Source: Taiwanofungus camphoratus
Taxonomy: Eukaryota > Basidiomycota > Agaricomycetes > Polyporales > Taiwanofungaceae
Direction of reading: 5' to 3'
Assembly (NCBI GenBank): GCA_003999685.1
Contig: CP021223.1
Span: forward strand, 2,604,001 to 2,668,000
DNA length: 64,000 bases
Shown here: positions 48,601 to 58,097 of the stretch, piece after piece
Numbering within the stretch: position 1 is the first letter of the stretch
Layout: each line of letters begins with the position of its first letter
Position numbers and translations under genes: made by a program
Notes under the pieces: generated by a model
What the model saw: the letters and a program-made list of their open reading frames with translations, nothing else
The model's database searches: none
What the model was told of the DNA's origin: nothing

Positions 48601-50672
48601 ATGTTGACCTCATCGAGCGCATCCGGCAACACCGAAGTCGTGACAGCATGGTCATCGAGACGATTGACGCTTTAAAACGGGGGAAAGTACCACCATTCAA
48701 GGGCACTGGATTTGCGCACACAACATTGGCTGATTGGGATGTGCAGGATGGATTGATTCTGTACAAAAATCGAATCTACGTACCCCCTAGTGATGACTTG
48801 CGCAGAGAAGTCATTCGACTTTGCCATGACACCCCAGCTATGGCCCATCCAGGAGCACAGGGAACGTTTGCCATTGCTAGAAGGGACTGGTTCTGGGATG
48901 GCATGGCCACGTTTATCGAAAAATACGTGAAAGGCTGCGCCAAATGCCAGGAGAATAAGGTCAACACGCATCCAACACGACCACCAATGCAACCCATCCC
49001 AACGGAACCGAACTCCAGGCCGTTCTCACACATCTCAGTCGACTTCATCACAGACCTGCCAGAATCGCGTGGATCTGACGCACTAATGGTAGTGGTGGAC
49101 CGAGAACTGTCCAAAGGGATAGTCCTGGTTCCTTGCAACAAGACCGTCGATGCAATAGGAACAGCCGAGGCACTCCATCAGAACGTTTACCGGCGATATG
49201 GGCTACCTGACAGAATCATATCGGACCGAGGCCCACAGTTCGCAGCAACGGTGTTCCGGGAGTGGTGCAAGCTGACAGGTGTCAAAGCGGCCATGAGCAC
49301 TGCCTACCATCCGCAGTCTGATGGAAGCACTGAGCGTGTCAATCAGGAACTCGAAGCCGCATGGAGAATCCTGTGTGCCAACAATCCTCATAACTGGGCA
49401 AAGTTTATCCCGGAATTTGAATTCGCACACAATCAGGTGCCACATGCTGGGAGAAGGGAGTCACCATTCAAGCTGATTATGGGATACGATCCAAAGGCAA
49501 TCGGATCACCAAAGGCATCGGAAAGGTACCCATCAATCAAGGACCGACTCTTAGCCATCGGAGAGTTCAGAAAGGAAGCACTGGCAGCACAGGATCTAGC
49601 TGCGCAGTTGATGACAGAAAGGGCTCGAACCACATGGCAGCCACTTGAGAAGGGGACGCAGGTTTGGCTAGAAGCAACTAACCTCCGCCTAAAGACCCCG
49701 AGGAAGTTTTCCCCAAAGCGAGTGGGACCACTCAAGATAGCCGAAGTCCTAGGACCGCTAACGTACAAGCTTCAGCTACCAAGGGCATGGAAGATACATC
49801 CAGTATTCCATGCATCGCTGTTGACACCATACAGGGAAACCAAGGAACATGGTCCGAACTTCACAAGGCCGCCCCCAGAATTAGTCGATGGCGATGAAGA
49901 ATACGAAGTCGAAGCCATTCACGGGCATCGTGCCCAACGTGGGAAATGGCAGTTCCTAATCAAATGGGTTGGATGGCCGAACTCGGCTAATACATGGCAG
50001 TCCGAGGCGGACTTAAGGAACTCGCCCGACCTTCTGGAGGAATATAAGAAGGTCAACAGGTTGCCTGCAAGGCCCCAGGTCAACGCCCGCTACACCCGGA
50101 TCTGCAAAGCTGCATACAACCGACATTCAGTGGAGGCACGGCACTACGATGTCCACTCATACAGACCCCCGACAGCTATCCGTCTACTTGAGCCACAGCG
50201 CAGCAAGGGTACGAGACCTCGCACCCCGAGTACGAGCAAGACACACACGCGCACACCCCTACCGAAACATTCAGGAGACAGTGCCCCCATTGGCAGCGTC
50301 CGACGATCCGTACGATCAGTGGAGACTTGCGCACCGCACGGCCTGGGCCCTGGTGGATGCCGATCTACGGCCAGAAATAGACACCCGGCTGTTGGCTTGG
50401 CCAGACCTGTGGGAGTTGACGAACATTTATCGGACACTGGTCATTGTCGCGCGAGAGGCTGGCAGCTTGGCCACACTCGAACGAAGGCAAACAGGCCTTG
50501 GGCCAAATGGCAACAACTCGACAACGTGGCAGTTGGCCACTCTCCACATAGATGCAAGCCGAGCAGCCCGCAACCTGCTCGCCGTCCTCATGCGCTCCCC
50601 TCTAATGGGCGTCATCGACAACCTGATACCGCCACGACATCAGGCCAGAACACAGGCCCCTTCTGTCAGTAA
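45690..50672 (+). CDS. Gypsy gag-pol polyprotein: zinc knuckle, protease, RT, RNase H, integrase, chromodomain
   Basis: A single open frame of 1,660 codons. Parts in order: a short N-terminal stretch with a CCHC zinc knuckle (CYRCRKPGHLVKAC, about residue 95), an aspartic protease (PLIDSGADANLI, about 275), reverse transcriptase with the YMDDILIYSDD active site (about 680), and RNase H (PFVIEADASLVATGAVL, about 825). Then integrase with its HHCC zinc region and catalytic core (ISVDFITDLPE, about 1115), and a C-terminal chromodomain (KWQFLIKWVGWPNSANTW, about 1430), which in this family directs integration to chromatin marks. The Gag part upstream of the knuckle is short, only about 95 residues. 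Confidence 0.9.
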   Translation: MEKFLAIVWRAITWRRKLKEGREEDHIPRPETTEEAALGIPWDGPLTPSDNDLRLSQPSTEALEQGQRGTGSRQGHRHNHPNTALTPHHWKKRSCYRCRKPGHLVKACPEPRKIRKEGHRDVALGEADDEHDNPHKSEPRLPQPSNDAGRDRELELHHSSNSDDFALEETQPYPVPPADYWSSEETEESLGTSTVESIEQKRFPHFKHFTDAPGGESMAEGTGKPVQRNLDKPKTSKDPTISMGATITGYRKGTTLYVEGYVVAGKKAIAVRPLIDSGADANLIHPDLVERWGLPTRPLPRKVRSTTIDGTPNRGGPITHRVEGSIRLEGYDIPTNFYVSDIGDLEVVLGNPWLIQVNPQIDWPKGTLTVDPDRIKEWQGYYAWIMDQPTTDGIPLCRASAHEDDDELETILCAYTRGEGVLGMFNDQPEPLFDEMGLLQPPKKSQPSLDRNSHVRGSKRFIATARQTSAPLTPPEEGPQIEDLVPEYLLDYRDRFEKAAAARFPGSRPWDHAVETKPNFVPRKCGVIALSLAEQAEMDKFLDENLAKGYLRDSKSPMASPAFFVAKKDGTLRPCQDYRYLNNSTVKDAYPLPLIGELIDNLQKATIFTKLDLRNGYNNVRIREGDQWKGAFMVNHHGTKKLVEPTVMFYGMCNAPATFQRLMNDGFQDMLAEGWLAIYMDDILIYSDDATIHRERTRRVLQRLQEMDLFVKPEKCAFDVQEVEFLGMTITPGHIHMDTGKLRGIDEWPIPTKVKDVERFLGLANYYRRFIRGFSDIAHPLNALKKKGVTWNWSNKCQAAFEALKRRFCEAPVLTMPDPEKPFVIEADASLVATGAVLQQEGPDGKLHPVAFLSKSLKEAERNYQIYDRELLAIVRALEEWRHHLEGAKHPVTVITDHKNLTYFREAQRLTRRQARWQLLLSQFELRLENRKGKQLVVADALSRRPGHPGGERDNEDIVLLPETLFAKAVNVDLIERIRQHRSRDSMVIETIDALKRGKVPPFKGTGFAHTTLADWDVQDGLILYKNRIYVPPSDDLRREVIRLCHDTPAMAHPGAQGTFAIARRDWFWDGMATFIEKYVKGCAKCQENKVNTHPTRPPMQPIPTEPNSRPFSHISVDFITDLPESRGSDALMVVVDRELSKGIVLVPCNKTVDAIGTAEALHQNVYRRYGLPDRIISDRGPQFAATVFREWCKLTGVKAAMSTAYHPQSDGSTERVNQELEAAWRILCANNPHNWAKFIPEFEFAHNQVPHAGRRESPFKLIMGYDPKAIGSPKASERYPSIKDRLLAIGEFRKEALAAQDLAAQLMTERARTTWQPLEKGTQVWLEATNLRLKTPRKFSPKRVGPLKIAEVLGPLTYKLQLPRAWKIHPVFHASLLTPYRETKEHGPNFTRPPPELVDGDEEYEVEAIHGHRAQRGKWQFLIKWVGWPNSANTWQSEADLRNSPDLLEEYKKVNRLPARPQVNARYTRICKAAYNRHSVEARHYDVHSYRPPTAIRLLEPQRSKGTRPRTPSTSKTHTRTPLPKHSGDSAPIGSVRRSVRSVETCAPHGLGPGGCRSTARNRHPAVGLARPVGVDEHLSDTGHCRARGWQLGHTRTKANRPWAKWQQLDNVAVGHSPHRCKPSSPQPARRPHALPSNGRHRQPDTATTSGQNTGPFCQ

Positions 50673-50904
50673 TGGTCCGCCCAACTCTATCACTGGTGGT
50701 GCCCCTAGCTCGACCAGTGGGGGGAACTCCCCCTTCTGCATACGATGCCGACAAATGGGACATTGGAGCCACGACTGCATGCATACCAGTGATGACGATA
50801 TCTCTTCCGACCAGTCTGACACCCTCCGACCACGAGCCAGGGTCAAATCAGAACAAGAGGGGTCAGACGCTGAGGGTTCGATCGTCGGGGCGACGAGTCC
50901 TTGA
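50149..50904 (+). CDS. Second short frame of the gypsy element with its own CCHC knuckle
   Basis: 251 codons, overlapping the end of gag-pol in another frame and ending just before the polypurine tract and 3' LTR. Its N-terminal 170 residues look helical (Ala/Arg/Leu-rich, Trp at several places). It ends with a CCHC knuckle CIRCRQMGHWSHDC and an acidic Ser/Asp tail. The layout resembles a small Gag protein, but at the 3' end of the element. The function is not known to me. Confidence 0.6.
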   Translation: MSTHTDPRQLSVYLSHSAARVRDLAPRVRARHTRAHPYRNIQETVPPLAASDDPYDQWRLAHRTAWALVDADLRPEIDTRLLAWPDLWELTNIYRTLVIVAREAGSLATLERRQTGLGPNGNNSTTWQLATLHIDASRAARNLLAVLMRSPLMGVIDNLIPPRHQARTQAPSVSNGPPNSITGGAPSSTSGGNSPFCIRCRQMGHWSHDCMHTSDDDISSDQSDTLRPRARVKSEQEGSDAEGSIVGATSP

Positions 50905-50915
50905 GAGGGGGGTAA

Positions 50916-51486
50916 TGTTACAAGGCGGTGATGGTGCGAACTTACATTTTCATTTCTCTTCACTATACCGGACTAGCGGGTCGTGTACACTTACAATTAT
51001 CACCATTATTCCTGACGGGCTGACCGTCACCCGCTTAGTTATGGACTGTTCCTCAGAAGGGACCACTTGGGCCTCTGACTTATGGACGCTTAGGTGCTGG
51101 AACCCGTGGGAGTGAGGGCTGGCTTGCCCTAAACCCACCATAGTACTTAAGGGGTTGGCTCACCGCGGAGCACCCCAATCTTGTCCTCCTTAGTTACACT
51201 GTGTACTTTGGTGCCGTCGTTACCATTTGTACTTTACGACTGGGCTTAGGCCCCTATACCTTCGTCTATTCAACGGGTCGCCTTAGACCACCTATATCCC
51301 TGTGACTACACTAGGACTTAGGCTGTGACTTAGCCCGCAACTCTCTCGAGACCGTTGGGCTAGCGGTTGAAGACTTAGACGTGTACTCGTCGTCAGCCAG
51401 GCTGACTCCTCGTTTACACTTCACGCCTGACTACTCAACGACCCCCCGTCACGGTAGTCACCTACGGGCGTAGACCCCCCGTAACA
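50916..51486 (+). repeat. 3' LTR of the gypsy element
   Basis: 571 bp, identical by eye to the 5' LTR. Confidence 0.92.
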
Positions 51487-51609
51487 GTAGAACGCAGTAG
51501 GTGACTAAATCGAAGGTGCTCTTCTTGAGCTCTGCAGGATAGGGGAAAACTTCTCTGTTGTTCCGAGACACCATACATCGCATTTATACTACTGTACTAT
51601 AATGTAAGG

Positions 51610-51960
51610 CACATCGGGAGTGGCATAGTACGAGTGGCATCCTAACTTCTTGCGTACTACGAATTATGGAGTGGCATGAAGTATACTAAGACAAGACCTG
51701 GGGCCGTAGCGTTATCGAGTACATCGAGTGGCGCATCGTAGCAAATCGAGCGATATCGGAGTGGCGAGACCGGTCACGTGCGAGGACCTTGAGTGGCAAC
51801 TGCGTGTGGCGTATTGTGCGTAGAGGGACCGGTACACCGGAACATCAGACCGGAACTGGCGGAGTGGCGGTGGCGTGATTTGAGGCTATCGGAGAGTCCC
51901 GCGGTGGCTTTTCGGGCTGTATCGGACATGTCGAGTGGCGTCGAAGCCATGACTAAGGTC
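51610..51960. repeat. Interspersed GAGTGGC repeats inside the hAT intron
   Basis: The heptamer GAGTGGC recurs about eight times in 350 bases, at irregular spacing of roughly 20-80 bases, each preceded by varied sequence. It occurs elsewhere in the window only sporadically. It looks like a degenerate minisatellite. Confidence 0.45.
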
Positions 51961-54692
51961 CTAGGGTCGAGTGAGGGCGCTCCGTGGGGCCTAGAAGGGC
52001 CTGGCGCCTATCACCGTATGAGAAAATAGATAGGCAGACAGCTGAAATAACTTACATTCTTCTGTGCTTCTGAACAAAATGACTTGAGATATGTTGTAAG
52101 ACCTGTGTAGTGCTCCTTCTCATTCAGATAGTTTGAGAGCTCCTGGCGAAGGTCATCTGGCACCTTGGTAGTCCTGTAAAATCACCTCCAGAGTCACTCA
52201 AAGAGCACATAAATGCCAGCATTTGTAAGACTGTGCAATGGAGCAAATGGATATGTTCAAAAGAATGGATTTAAAATGATTGCAGCAATGAAGACATCTT
52301 GATCAGCTTTCGACCATTGCTCCTCAATACTGTTGAGCAAGGCCTGGCGCACATCACACTCAGTCACATCATTAGCATCGAGCTTGCTATACTTCACATA
52401 AAGTAAGCCAAAGGTAAGAAGAACTTGGTCGAGACGACAGTGAGCAGCCTGGGCGACATTGGCAGCAATGGCAAGAGGTTCAAGATGTCGTTTCATTCTA
52501 CAAAGGATGACAGGCTTGTTTTAGCATTCTCACGTTGTCAGATATGTGGGAAACGTACATACCAAGCAAGAGAATGCCAGAATAGACCATTTTTTATAAG
52601 CTCTATCATCTCTCGATACTTCTGCTTTGTCTTAGCATTTGACCCAGTGATTAGACTACTTTCATTCTCATGCAATTCATCATCATTGATGATCCATTTC
52701 AAGGTAGGTTGGAGCTTAAGAAGGCGATAATAAGCCAGATAGTGTGCTGTCCAGCGTGTGAGCACTGCACAGATCACTGTAAGGGGCTTCTTGCCATGCA
52801 CAACCTGCACATCTCGGAGTATAGCAAGAACATATGTTCTTTTTCGTAGCCAACTGATAAGTTCATCTGTCTTTTCAGCATAGAGAAAGAAGATGGAGGG
52901 GCATTTAAAGTAATCGCCAACAATCAAATTGACCTACAGTTATATAAGTCAGCTCGAGATTCAGGCACAATAAGATGAGAAAAGATAAACATACTTGGTG
53001 TGCGTAACAATCCAATACAATGAGCCATGGTTGCTTTTTCAGAAGGAGTAAATGGGCCTTTCAAGACTCGCCTGAAGCATCCAAAGTAAATGCAACAATG
53101 TTGACCTCCCATTCTTCATCAACAGTTCTGAAGGCATCTTCTATCAACTGAAGAAATTTTTCAGCAGTCTTTCATTGGTTTGATGTGTCAAAGACACGGA
53201 CTGTATGAGTCTGTCAAATATTAAAACTGTTTGTAAATATAAATAATTTATTGCACCTGTCTGTTAGCTGACAACATGAATGCAACCAGATGATGATCAT
53301 TGATGCCTGTCCAGCCATCACCTTGAATAGTTGCATCAAAACCAGAGGTTGCGAAAACAGCTCTTCCACGAAAATGTTTGACCTCATTAGGCAGAAGCTT
53401 TGTTGTTAGTATTTTTCGTGATAGAACTGATGCAGCTGGAATAAATTCATCACAGAATATGAGAAAGTGTGGATTTTCAATCCATGTCAAGGGTAACCCA
53501 GCTGAAGCAGTGAGCTGAGTGAGTAAAGAATCAAATCAATGTTGTCAAGCCTCATTCCACAACTGATCTCCAGCAGGATAAATCAGTGGCAAGCTGGAAC
53601 AAGCATTTCTTTGTCGCTTTGTAGTTGGCAGTTGGCTGATAGATCTGGAACTGACAGAATCAGATGGGGCAGGACTAGGGGCTGGGTGCTAATGAATGCA
53701 AAAATGATAGTGGTGTTTGTGCAGCTGTTGGTGGATATGAACTAATGGGTGACAGTGTAGTTGGAGCCCTAGACAGTGGTGAAAATAATAGTGGTGCATG
53801 TGAGGGTCCTGGCTCTCCAATAGCAGGATATACAGATGCTGGCACCATGTATACAGGTTGAGAAGCTCCAGAGACTGACAGCATAGAAACATCAGTGACT
53901 GCAGCTGATTCCTCAAATTTCCGCTTCAAGCTCTGCATTCTTTGCGGACTGAAAGCTCCTTGCCTATTGAACACCTTCTGGCTTGAAGCTCTGTCTTATA
54001 CTGTCTGGGGCTGGTTTAGACAAATAGATAAATGATGCAGTAACATATCTCGGCGGCTGTTTAAATATCCTCTAGTTTTGTCATTTTGCCAACTGATAGT
54101 CCATACTTAATGCAATGCATGAGACACCATACTATGAACTTAATTAAATCTTTACTTACATGACTCTTCAATGGCCTGTTCTGTTCAACAAGCACTGCAT
54201 CTTCTCTTTCAAACATCTTCTTCATCACAAGCCCATTCTACTGCAATATGCTGGGAGAGACATGCCTTGCAATATACCTTCATTTTGTCACCAATCCATG
54301 CTTCTGGATGTCTAGAAGCTAGATGACCATCAGGATGGTCATGAAAGTAATCCCTCCACCATCCATGATGATGGCTGGGTTGTCAATGGTCAGTCATGTC
54401 ACAGTTGAGTGTCTTTTAAATTGGAGCATCAGTGCAGGCTACACAATGTCTTTTATCACCAGAGATTGATAATCAATGGCATACACACTCCTCATGCACA
54501 ACATATCAGGAAAGGTACATATGTTATCTAGCTCTAACATATGGAGATCAGTGCGCATGGCAATGGCCCTGGCTGTCATGTGGCTGTCGTGGGAATAGTC
54601 GTCCAGACCCCACGCCAGTTGCACGACTAGTCGTCCAGTCGTCCAAACGACTGAGGCGACCGGTCGCCGACTGGCACAACACTGCTTGTATA

Positions 54693-55510
54693 GGACGTCT
54701 GCCTTGAAAAGGACCAGGCAGAATGCTGGTATTAGAAATTAATCGCGATAACGGAGACTCAACTCCTTGACCCGCTTCGCGAAGCAGTGGAAGACCAACC
54801 TCAGGAAAACTTGGCTGTCACAAAGTAACCGCGTTAACTTGTTGTGCTTTTGCATTTTTACATTCAGAACAGGACACGAGACGGCAGAAGACGAAGAAAG
54901 CACGACTCCAGGTGAAGAAATGAGAGCCTAGCGCAGAGGTGAAAAATTAAAGTGCACTGTCGTAGTCTATGACAACCTGGGTCGGTAGACGATCCTGGGT
55001 GACCGACAGAGGTCTCGTAAAACACTCTCAGAAGAATGATGGCGGTGAAGTCTAGACAATGTGAGCCCGGGTGAATCTGAGCGACGGGGGCCCGTACCTG
55101 CATTTCGGCCGACGGATTTCCTCACCGCGTCATGTGAACTGGATGGTGAACATAGAGCAGTTTTGAGAATGATTTTCCGCGCGAATGCTCCTGTAAAGTT
55201 GGCTGGATGATCATGGGCCACAAAAGGAAGGAGCATGTGAGCCATGATCAGCAGCCCTCTCCTCGCAGCAGAGAAGCGATTCTCAGGCTAGCCAGCACTT
55301 CCTCCTTGCTCTTCAACCACCATCTCGCGCTGTCTGTGGCGGCCCACCTCGAAACCAGGCTCAAGGCCTGCGCGATATTCCGCTCGGTGTCCCGCACACG
55401 GACAGGACCGGGTTGTGTCCCAGTGCAGTTCGCGTCACGCGGCGGCACTTTCATGACGTATTTCCATATTTGGTAATAAGGCGTCCGTGGATGCGGTGGG
55501 TCCTGCCTGC
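54693..55510. other. Intergenic region, PCK1 upstream
   Basis: About 800 bases between the hAT target duplication and the PCK1 promoter. Short frames on both strands have no family motifs. It is probably regulatory sequence of PCK1. Confidence 0.45.
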
Positions 55511-55517
55511 TATAAAA
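55511..55517 (+). promoter_or_regulatory. TATA box of PCK1
   Basis: TATAAAA about 290 bases before the start codon. A GTAAGT at 55634 and a cttcag shortly before the ATG suggest a 5' UTR intron of about 160 bases (roughly 55634-55793), which accounts for the distance. Confidence 0.5.
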
Positions 55518-55804
55518 TCACCCAACCCTCCCCGCCCGTTCTCTATCGCCCCGCTTCCCCGCACTTCATCTTGTCTCAATCACCCTGCCATCGCGGGTCG
55601 TCGTTTGTATCCAAGTTCCACCCGTGCACCAAACGTAAGTCATGTGTAGATATTCTGATGACCTGAGTCATGGTATGGAGCAGCTAGTTCCGAGCCATTC
55701 CGTATCATGATTCCGGTCATGCGCGTTTCACATATATGCCGTCTGCATTTCAATCTGATATTCGCATCGCACCCGCTCTTTGCGACCTTCAGTCTACTTC
55801 CGCC

Positions 55805-57890
55805 ATGGCTTACCGCACGCCCTACGTGACCCCTCACATTCTGCACAAGAACTACGCGCAGGCATTCGATGCTGAGCCGAGTAATTGTATGCTGTCCTCA
55901 CTCGTACCGTATCCGCTGCAGCATTTGACGTGTTGTTCCAGTAGTCGGTCGTGATCTGGAGTACTTCTCCCAGGCCGGCTTCGACATGGACAGGATCCAA
56001 CTGAAGCGCAACGCCCCTATCGCACAACTCTATGAGGATGCGATCCGGAACGAGGGTGCTATCATCTCATCGTCCGGCGCATTGATCAACTTCTCGGGCA
56101 AGAAGACCGGCCGCAGCCCCAAAGACAAGCGGATTGTTTACGAGGAGACATCCAAGGATGACATCTGGTGGGGCTCTGTAAACATCATGATGGATGAGCG
56201 TGAGCATGCTCTGCTTATGCAGCGGCTTAATCGTAACTCTATTGCCTTCTTCAGACACCTTTGAGATTAATCGCGAGCGTGCAATCGACTACCTGAATAC
56301 TCGCGACAACGTCTATGTGTTCGATGGTTTCGCTGGGGTAAGTAGATCAGATACGATTCCACCGCTATCTGGCCCCTAATATTTGCGTGCTTGCAGTGGG
56401 ACCCGAAGTACCGCATCAAAGTCCGAGTAATCTGCGCCAGAGCATACCATGCTCTTTTCATGGTGAGCATGCATACACGAGCCGTAGAAATAAGCTCTGA
56501 AAAATCCTAATGTGTTTTTAGAACAACATGCTCATCCGACCGACTGAGGAGGAGCTGAAGGACTTTGGTGAACCGGACTTCATCATTTATAATGCTGGCC
56601 AGTTCCCCGCGAATCGGTTCACCAAGGGCATGTCTTCTGCAACGTCCGTTGAGATCAACTTCAAGCGAATGGAGATGGTTATCCTCGGCACGGAATACGC
56701 AGGCGAGATGAAGAAGGGTGTCTTCTCTGTCATGGTCTGTTCACCCATCTAACATACATCTGGCTTCACGGAGAAGTTAACTGTTATTCGTTCTACAGCA
56801 CTATCTGCAACCAGTAAAGTTCGGTCAACTGTCTTTGCACTCGTCCGCAAACGTTGGAATGGACAAGGGCGATGTCACGCTGTTCTTCGGCCTCTCGGGG
56901 ACAGGCAAGACGACGCTTTCCGCAGACCCGCGCCGCCTCCTGATCGGAGACGACGAGCATGTCTGGTCTGACGACGGCGTGTTCAACATCGAGGGCGGGT
57001 GCTACGCTAAGTGCATCAACCTCTCCGCGGAGAAGGAGCCCGAGATCTTCAACGCGATCCGCTTCGGGAGCATCCTCGAGAACGTCGTGTACAACCCGCT
57101 GTCCCGCGTGCCGGACTACGACGACGTGAGCATCACGGAGAACACGCGGTGCGCGTACCCGATCGAGTTCATCCCGAACGCGAAGATCCCGTGCATGGTG
57201 CAGAAGCAGCCGAGCAACATCATCATGCTCACGTGCGACGCGTTCGGCGTGCTCCCGCCTGTGAGCAAGTTGACCCCGGAGCAGGCCAGCTACCACTTCC
57301 TTGCCGGTTACACTTCGTGAGTGGAATCTCATGTGCTGACGATCTCGTGTGGCTCATCGATCCCCACAGGAAGACTCCTGGTACGGAAGACGGCGTTTTG
57401 GAGCCCATCCCTACCTTCTCCACTTGCTATAGTGCACCATTCATTGTTCTTCACGTACGTTTCCAGTTCCCTTTATATCTTCGCCAGATTCTAACTTGTG
57501 TTTCAGCCCGGTCGCTACGCCGAGATGCTCGCCGAGCGCATGGCGAAGAACAACGTCGACTGCTGGCTGATCAACACCGGCTGGACCGGCGGCAAGTTCG
57601 GCCACGGGAAGCGTTGCCCGCTCAAGTACACGCGCATGATCGTGGACGCCGTGCACTCGGGCGAGCTCGCTGCGGCGGAGTACGAGACGTTCGGCACGTT
57701 CAACCTCCAGGTGCCCACCGCCATCGCAGGCGTGCCGCGCGAGCTCCTGAACCCGCGCCTCGCGTGGGCGGACAAGGAGGCGTTCGAGCGCGAGGTGCGC
57801 AAGCTCGCGGGCATGTTCCAGAAGGCGTTTGCGCTGTACGAGCGCGATGTCGAGGAGAAGGTCCGCCTGGCGGGGCCCCAGGTCGCGTGA
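55805..57890 (+). CDS. PCK1: Phosphoenolpyruvate carboxykinase (ATP)
   Basis: This enzyme converts oxaloacetate plus ATP to phosphoenolpyruvate, the entry step of gluconeogenesis, in the cytosol. Exons 55805-55886, 55945-56199, 56255-56337, 56397-56462, 56522-56734, 56799-57316, 57370-57454 and 57507-57890 sum to 562 codons including the stop, typical of fungal ATP-type enzymes. Visible motifs are the substrate region [26 protein letters not shown], the P-loop [14 protein letters not shown], the metal/ATP region [20 protein letters not shown], and [14 protein letters not shown] near the C-terminus. The last two large exons are strongly biased to G/C at third codon positions compared with neighbouring genes, consistent with high expression. 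The start context gccATGGC is good. In fungi the gene is usually repressed by glucose. Confidence 0.95.
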
Positions 57891-58097
57891 GCACAGAGCG
57901 AGTGCGAGTGCGTGAACGGCGCTGCAGAAGGAGTGCCGATATAGACGGTCGACATCTACCTCATTTTGGTCTTATTCACACGTACTGTCGTTTTGCAGCA
58001 CGTCCAACAGCCTATGTATACAATAGATGTACCATTACAGCAATATTGCCGACCGCTTCTGGCGTCGAGGAATTTACACGGCATTTGCGAGCAACGA

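Larger units (their letters stand above)
44911..51491 (+). mobile_element. Ty3/gypsy LTR retrotransposon (chromovirus-type), looks whole and very young
   Basis: The element spans 44916-51486. The 571-bp LTRs (44916-45486 and 50916-51486) start TGTTAC, end GTAACA and are spaced exactly 6,000 bases apart; by eye they are identical. The 5-bp duplication gtaga lies at both sides (44911-44915, 51487-51491). The internal region carries a long gag-pol frame with a chromodomain and a second short frame near the 3' LTR. A purine-rich stretch with a run of G precedes the 3' LTR as a polypurine tract. It is nested in an intron of the hAT transposase. Identical LTRs place insertion very recently on an evolutionary scale. 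It appears whole. Confidence 0.93.
43619..54350 (-). pseudogene. hAT transposase (BED-type finger to dimerisation domain), degenerate
   Basis: Minus-strand pieces from 5' to 3': a BED-like zinc region (KVYCKACLSQH, near 54,260), a Ser/Pro-rich spacer (53,690-53,975), and an RNase H-like core start (SGFDATIQGDGWTGINDHHLVAF, 53,290-53,360). Then come DVQVVHGKKPLTVICAVLTRW (near 52,780), the helical insertion (52,260-52,490) and VPDDLRQELSNYL (near 52,140). After a long intron at about 52,050-44,470 comes the C-terminal dimerisation domain (SASCERLFSTFGLILTKLRN, near 44,320) with an acidic tail. Two TGA codons near 52,180 replace likely Trp codons, so it is probably inactive. The long intron holds degenerate tandem repeats and received the gypsy insertion. 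Exon borders are approximate. Confidence 0.7.
43376..54692 (-). mobile_element. hAT DNA transposon with 8-bp target duplications (carrying a nested LTR element)
   Basis: The element spans 43384-54684. It has 17-bp perfect terminal inverted repeats (CAGTGTTGTGCCAGTCG at the left, its complement at the right) and is flanked by the 8-bp duplication cttgtata (43376-43383, 54685-54692), the hAT hallmark. Subterminal GACTAGTCGTGC-type motifs recur on both sides, as expected for transposase binding. Without the nested gypsy element (6,576 bp with one duplication) it is about 4.7 kb. It encodes a minus-strand hAT transposase. The matching TIRs and TSD suggest moderate age, but stops in the transposase suggest it no longer makes its own enzyme. 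Confidence 0.9.

Noticed and set aside
56793-57332. 179-codon minus-strand frame
   Set aside because: Shadow of a PCK1 exon with strong third-position GC bias, which keeps the antisense frame open.
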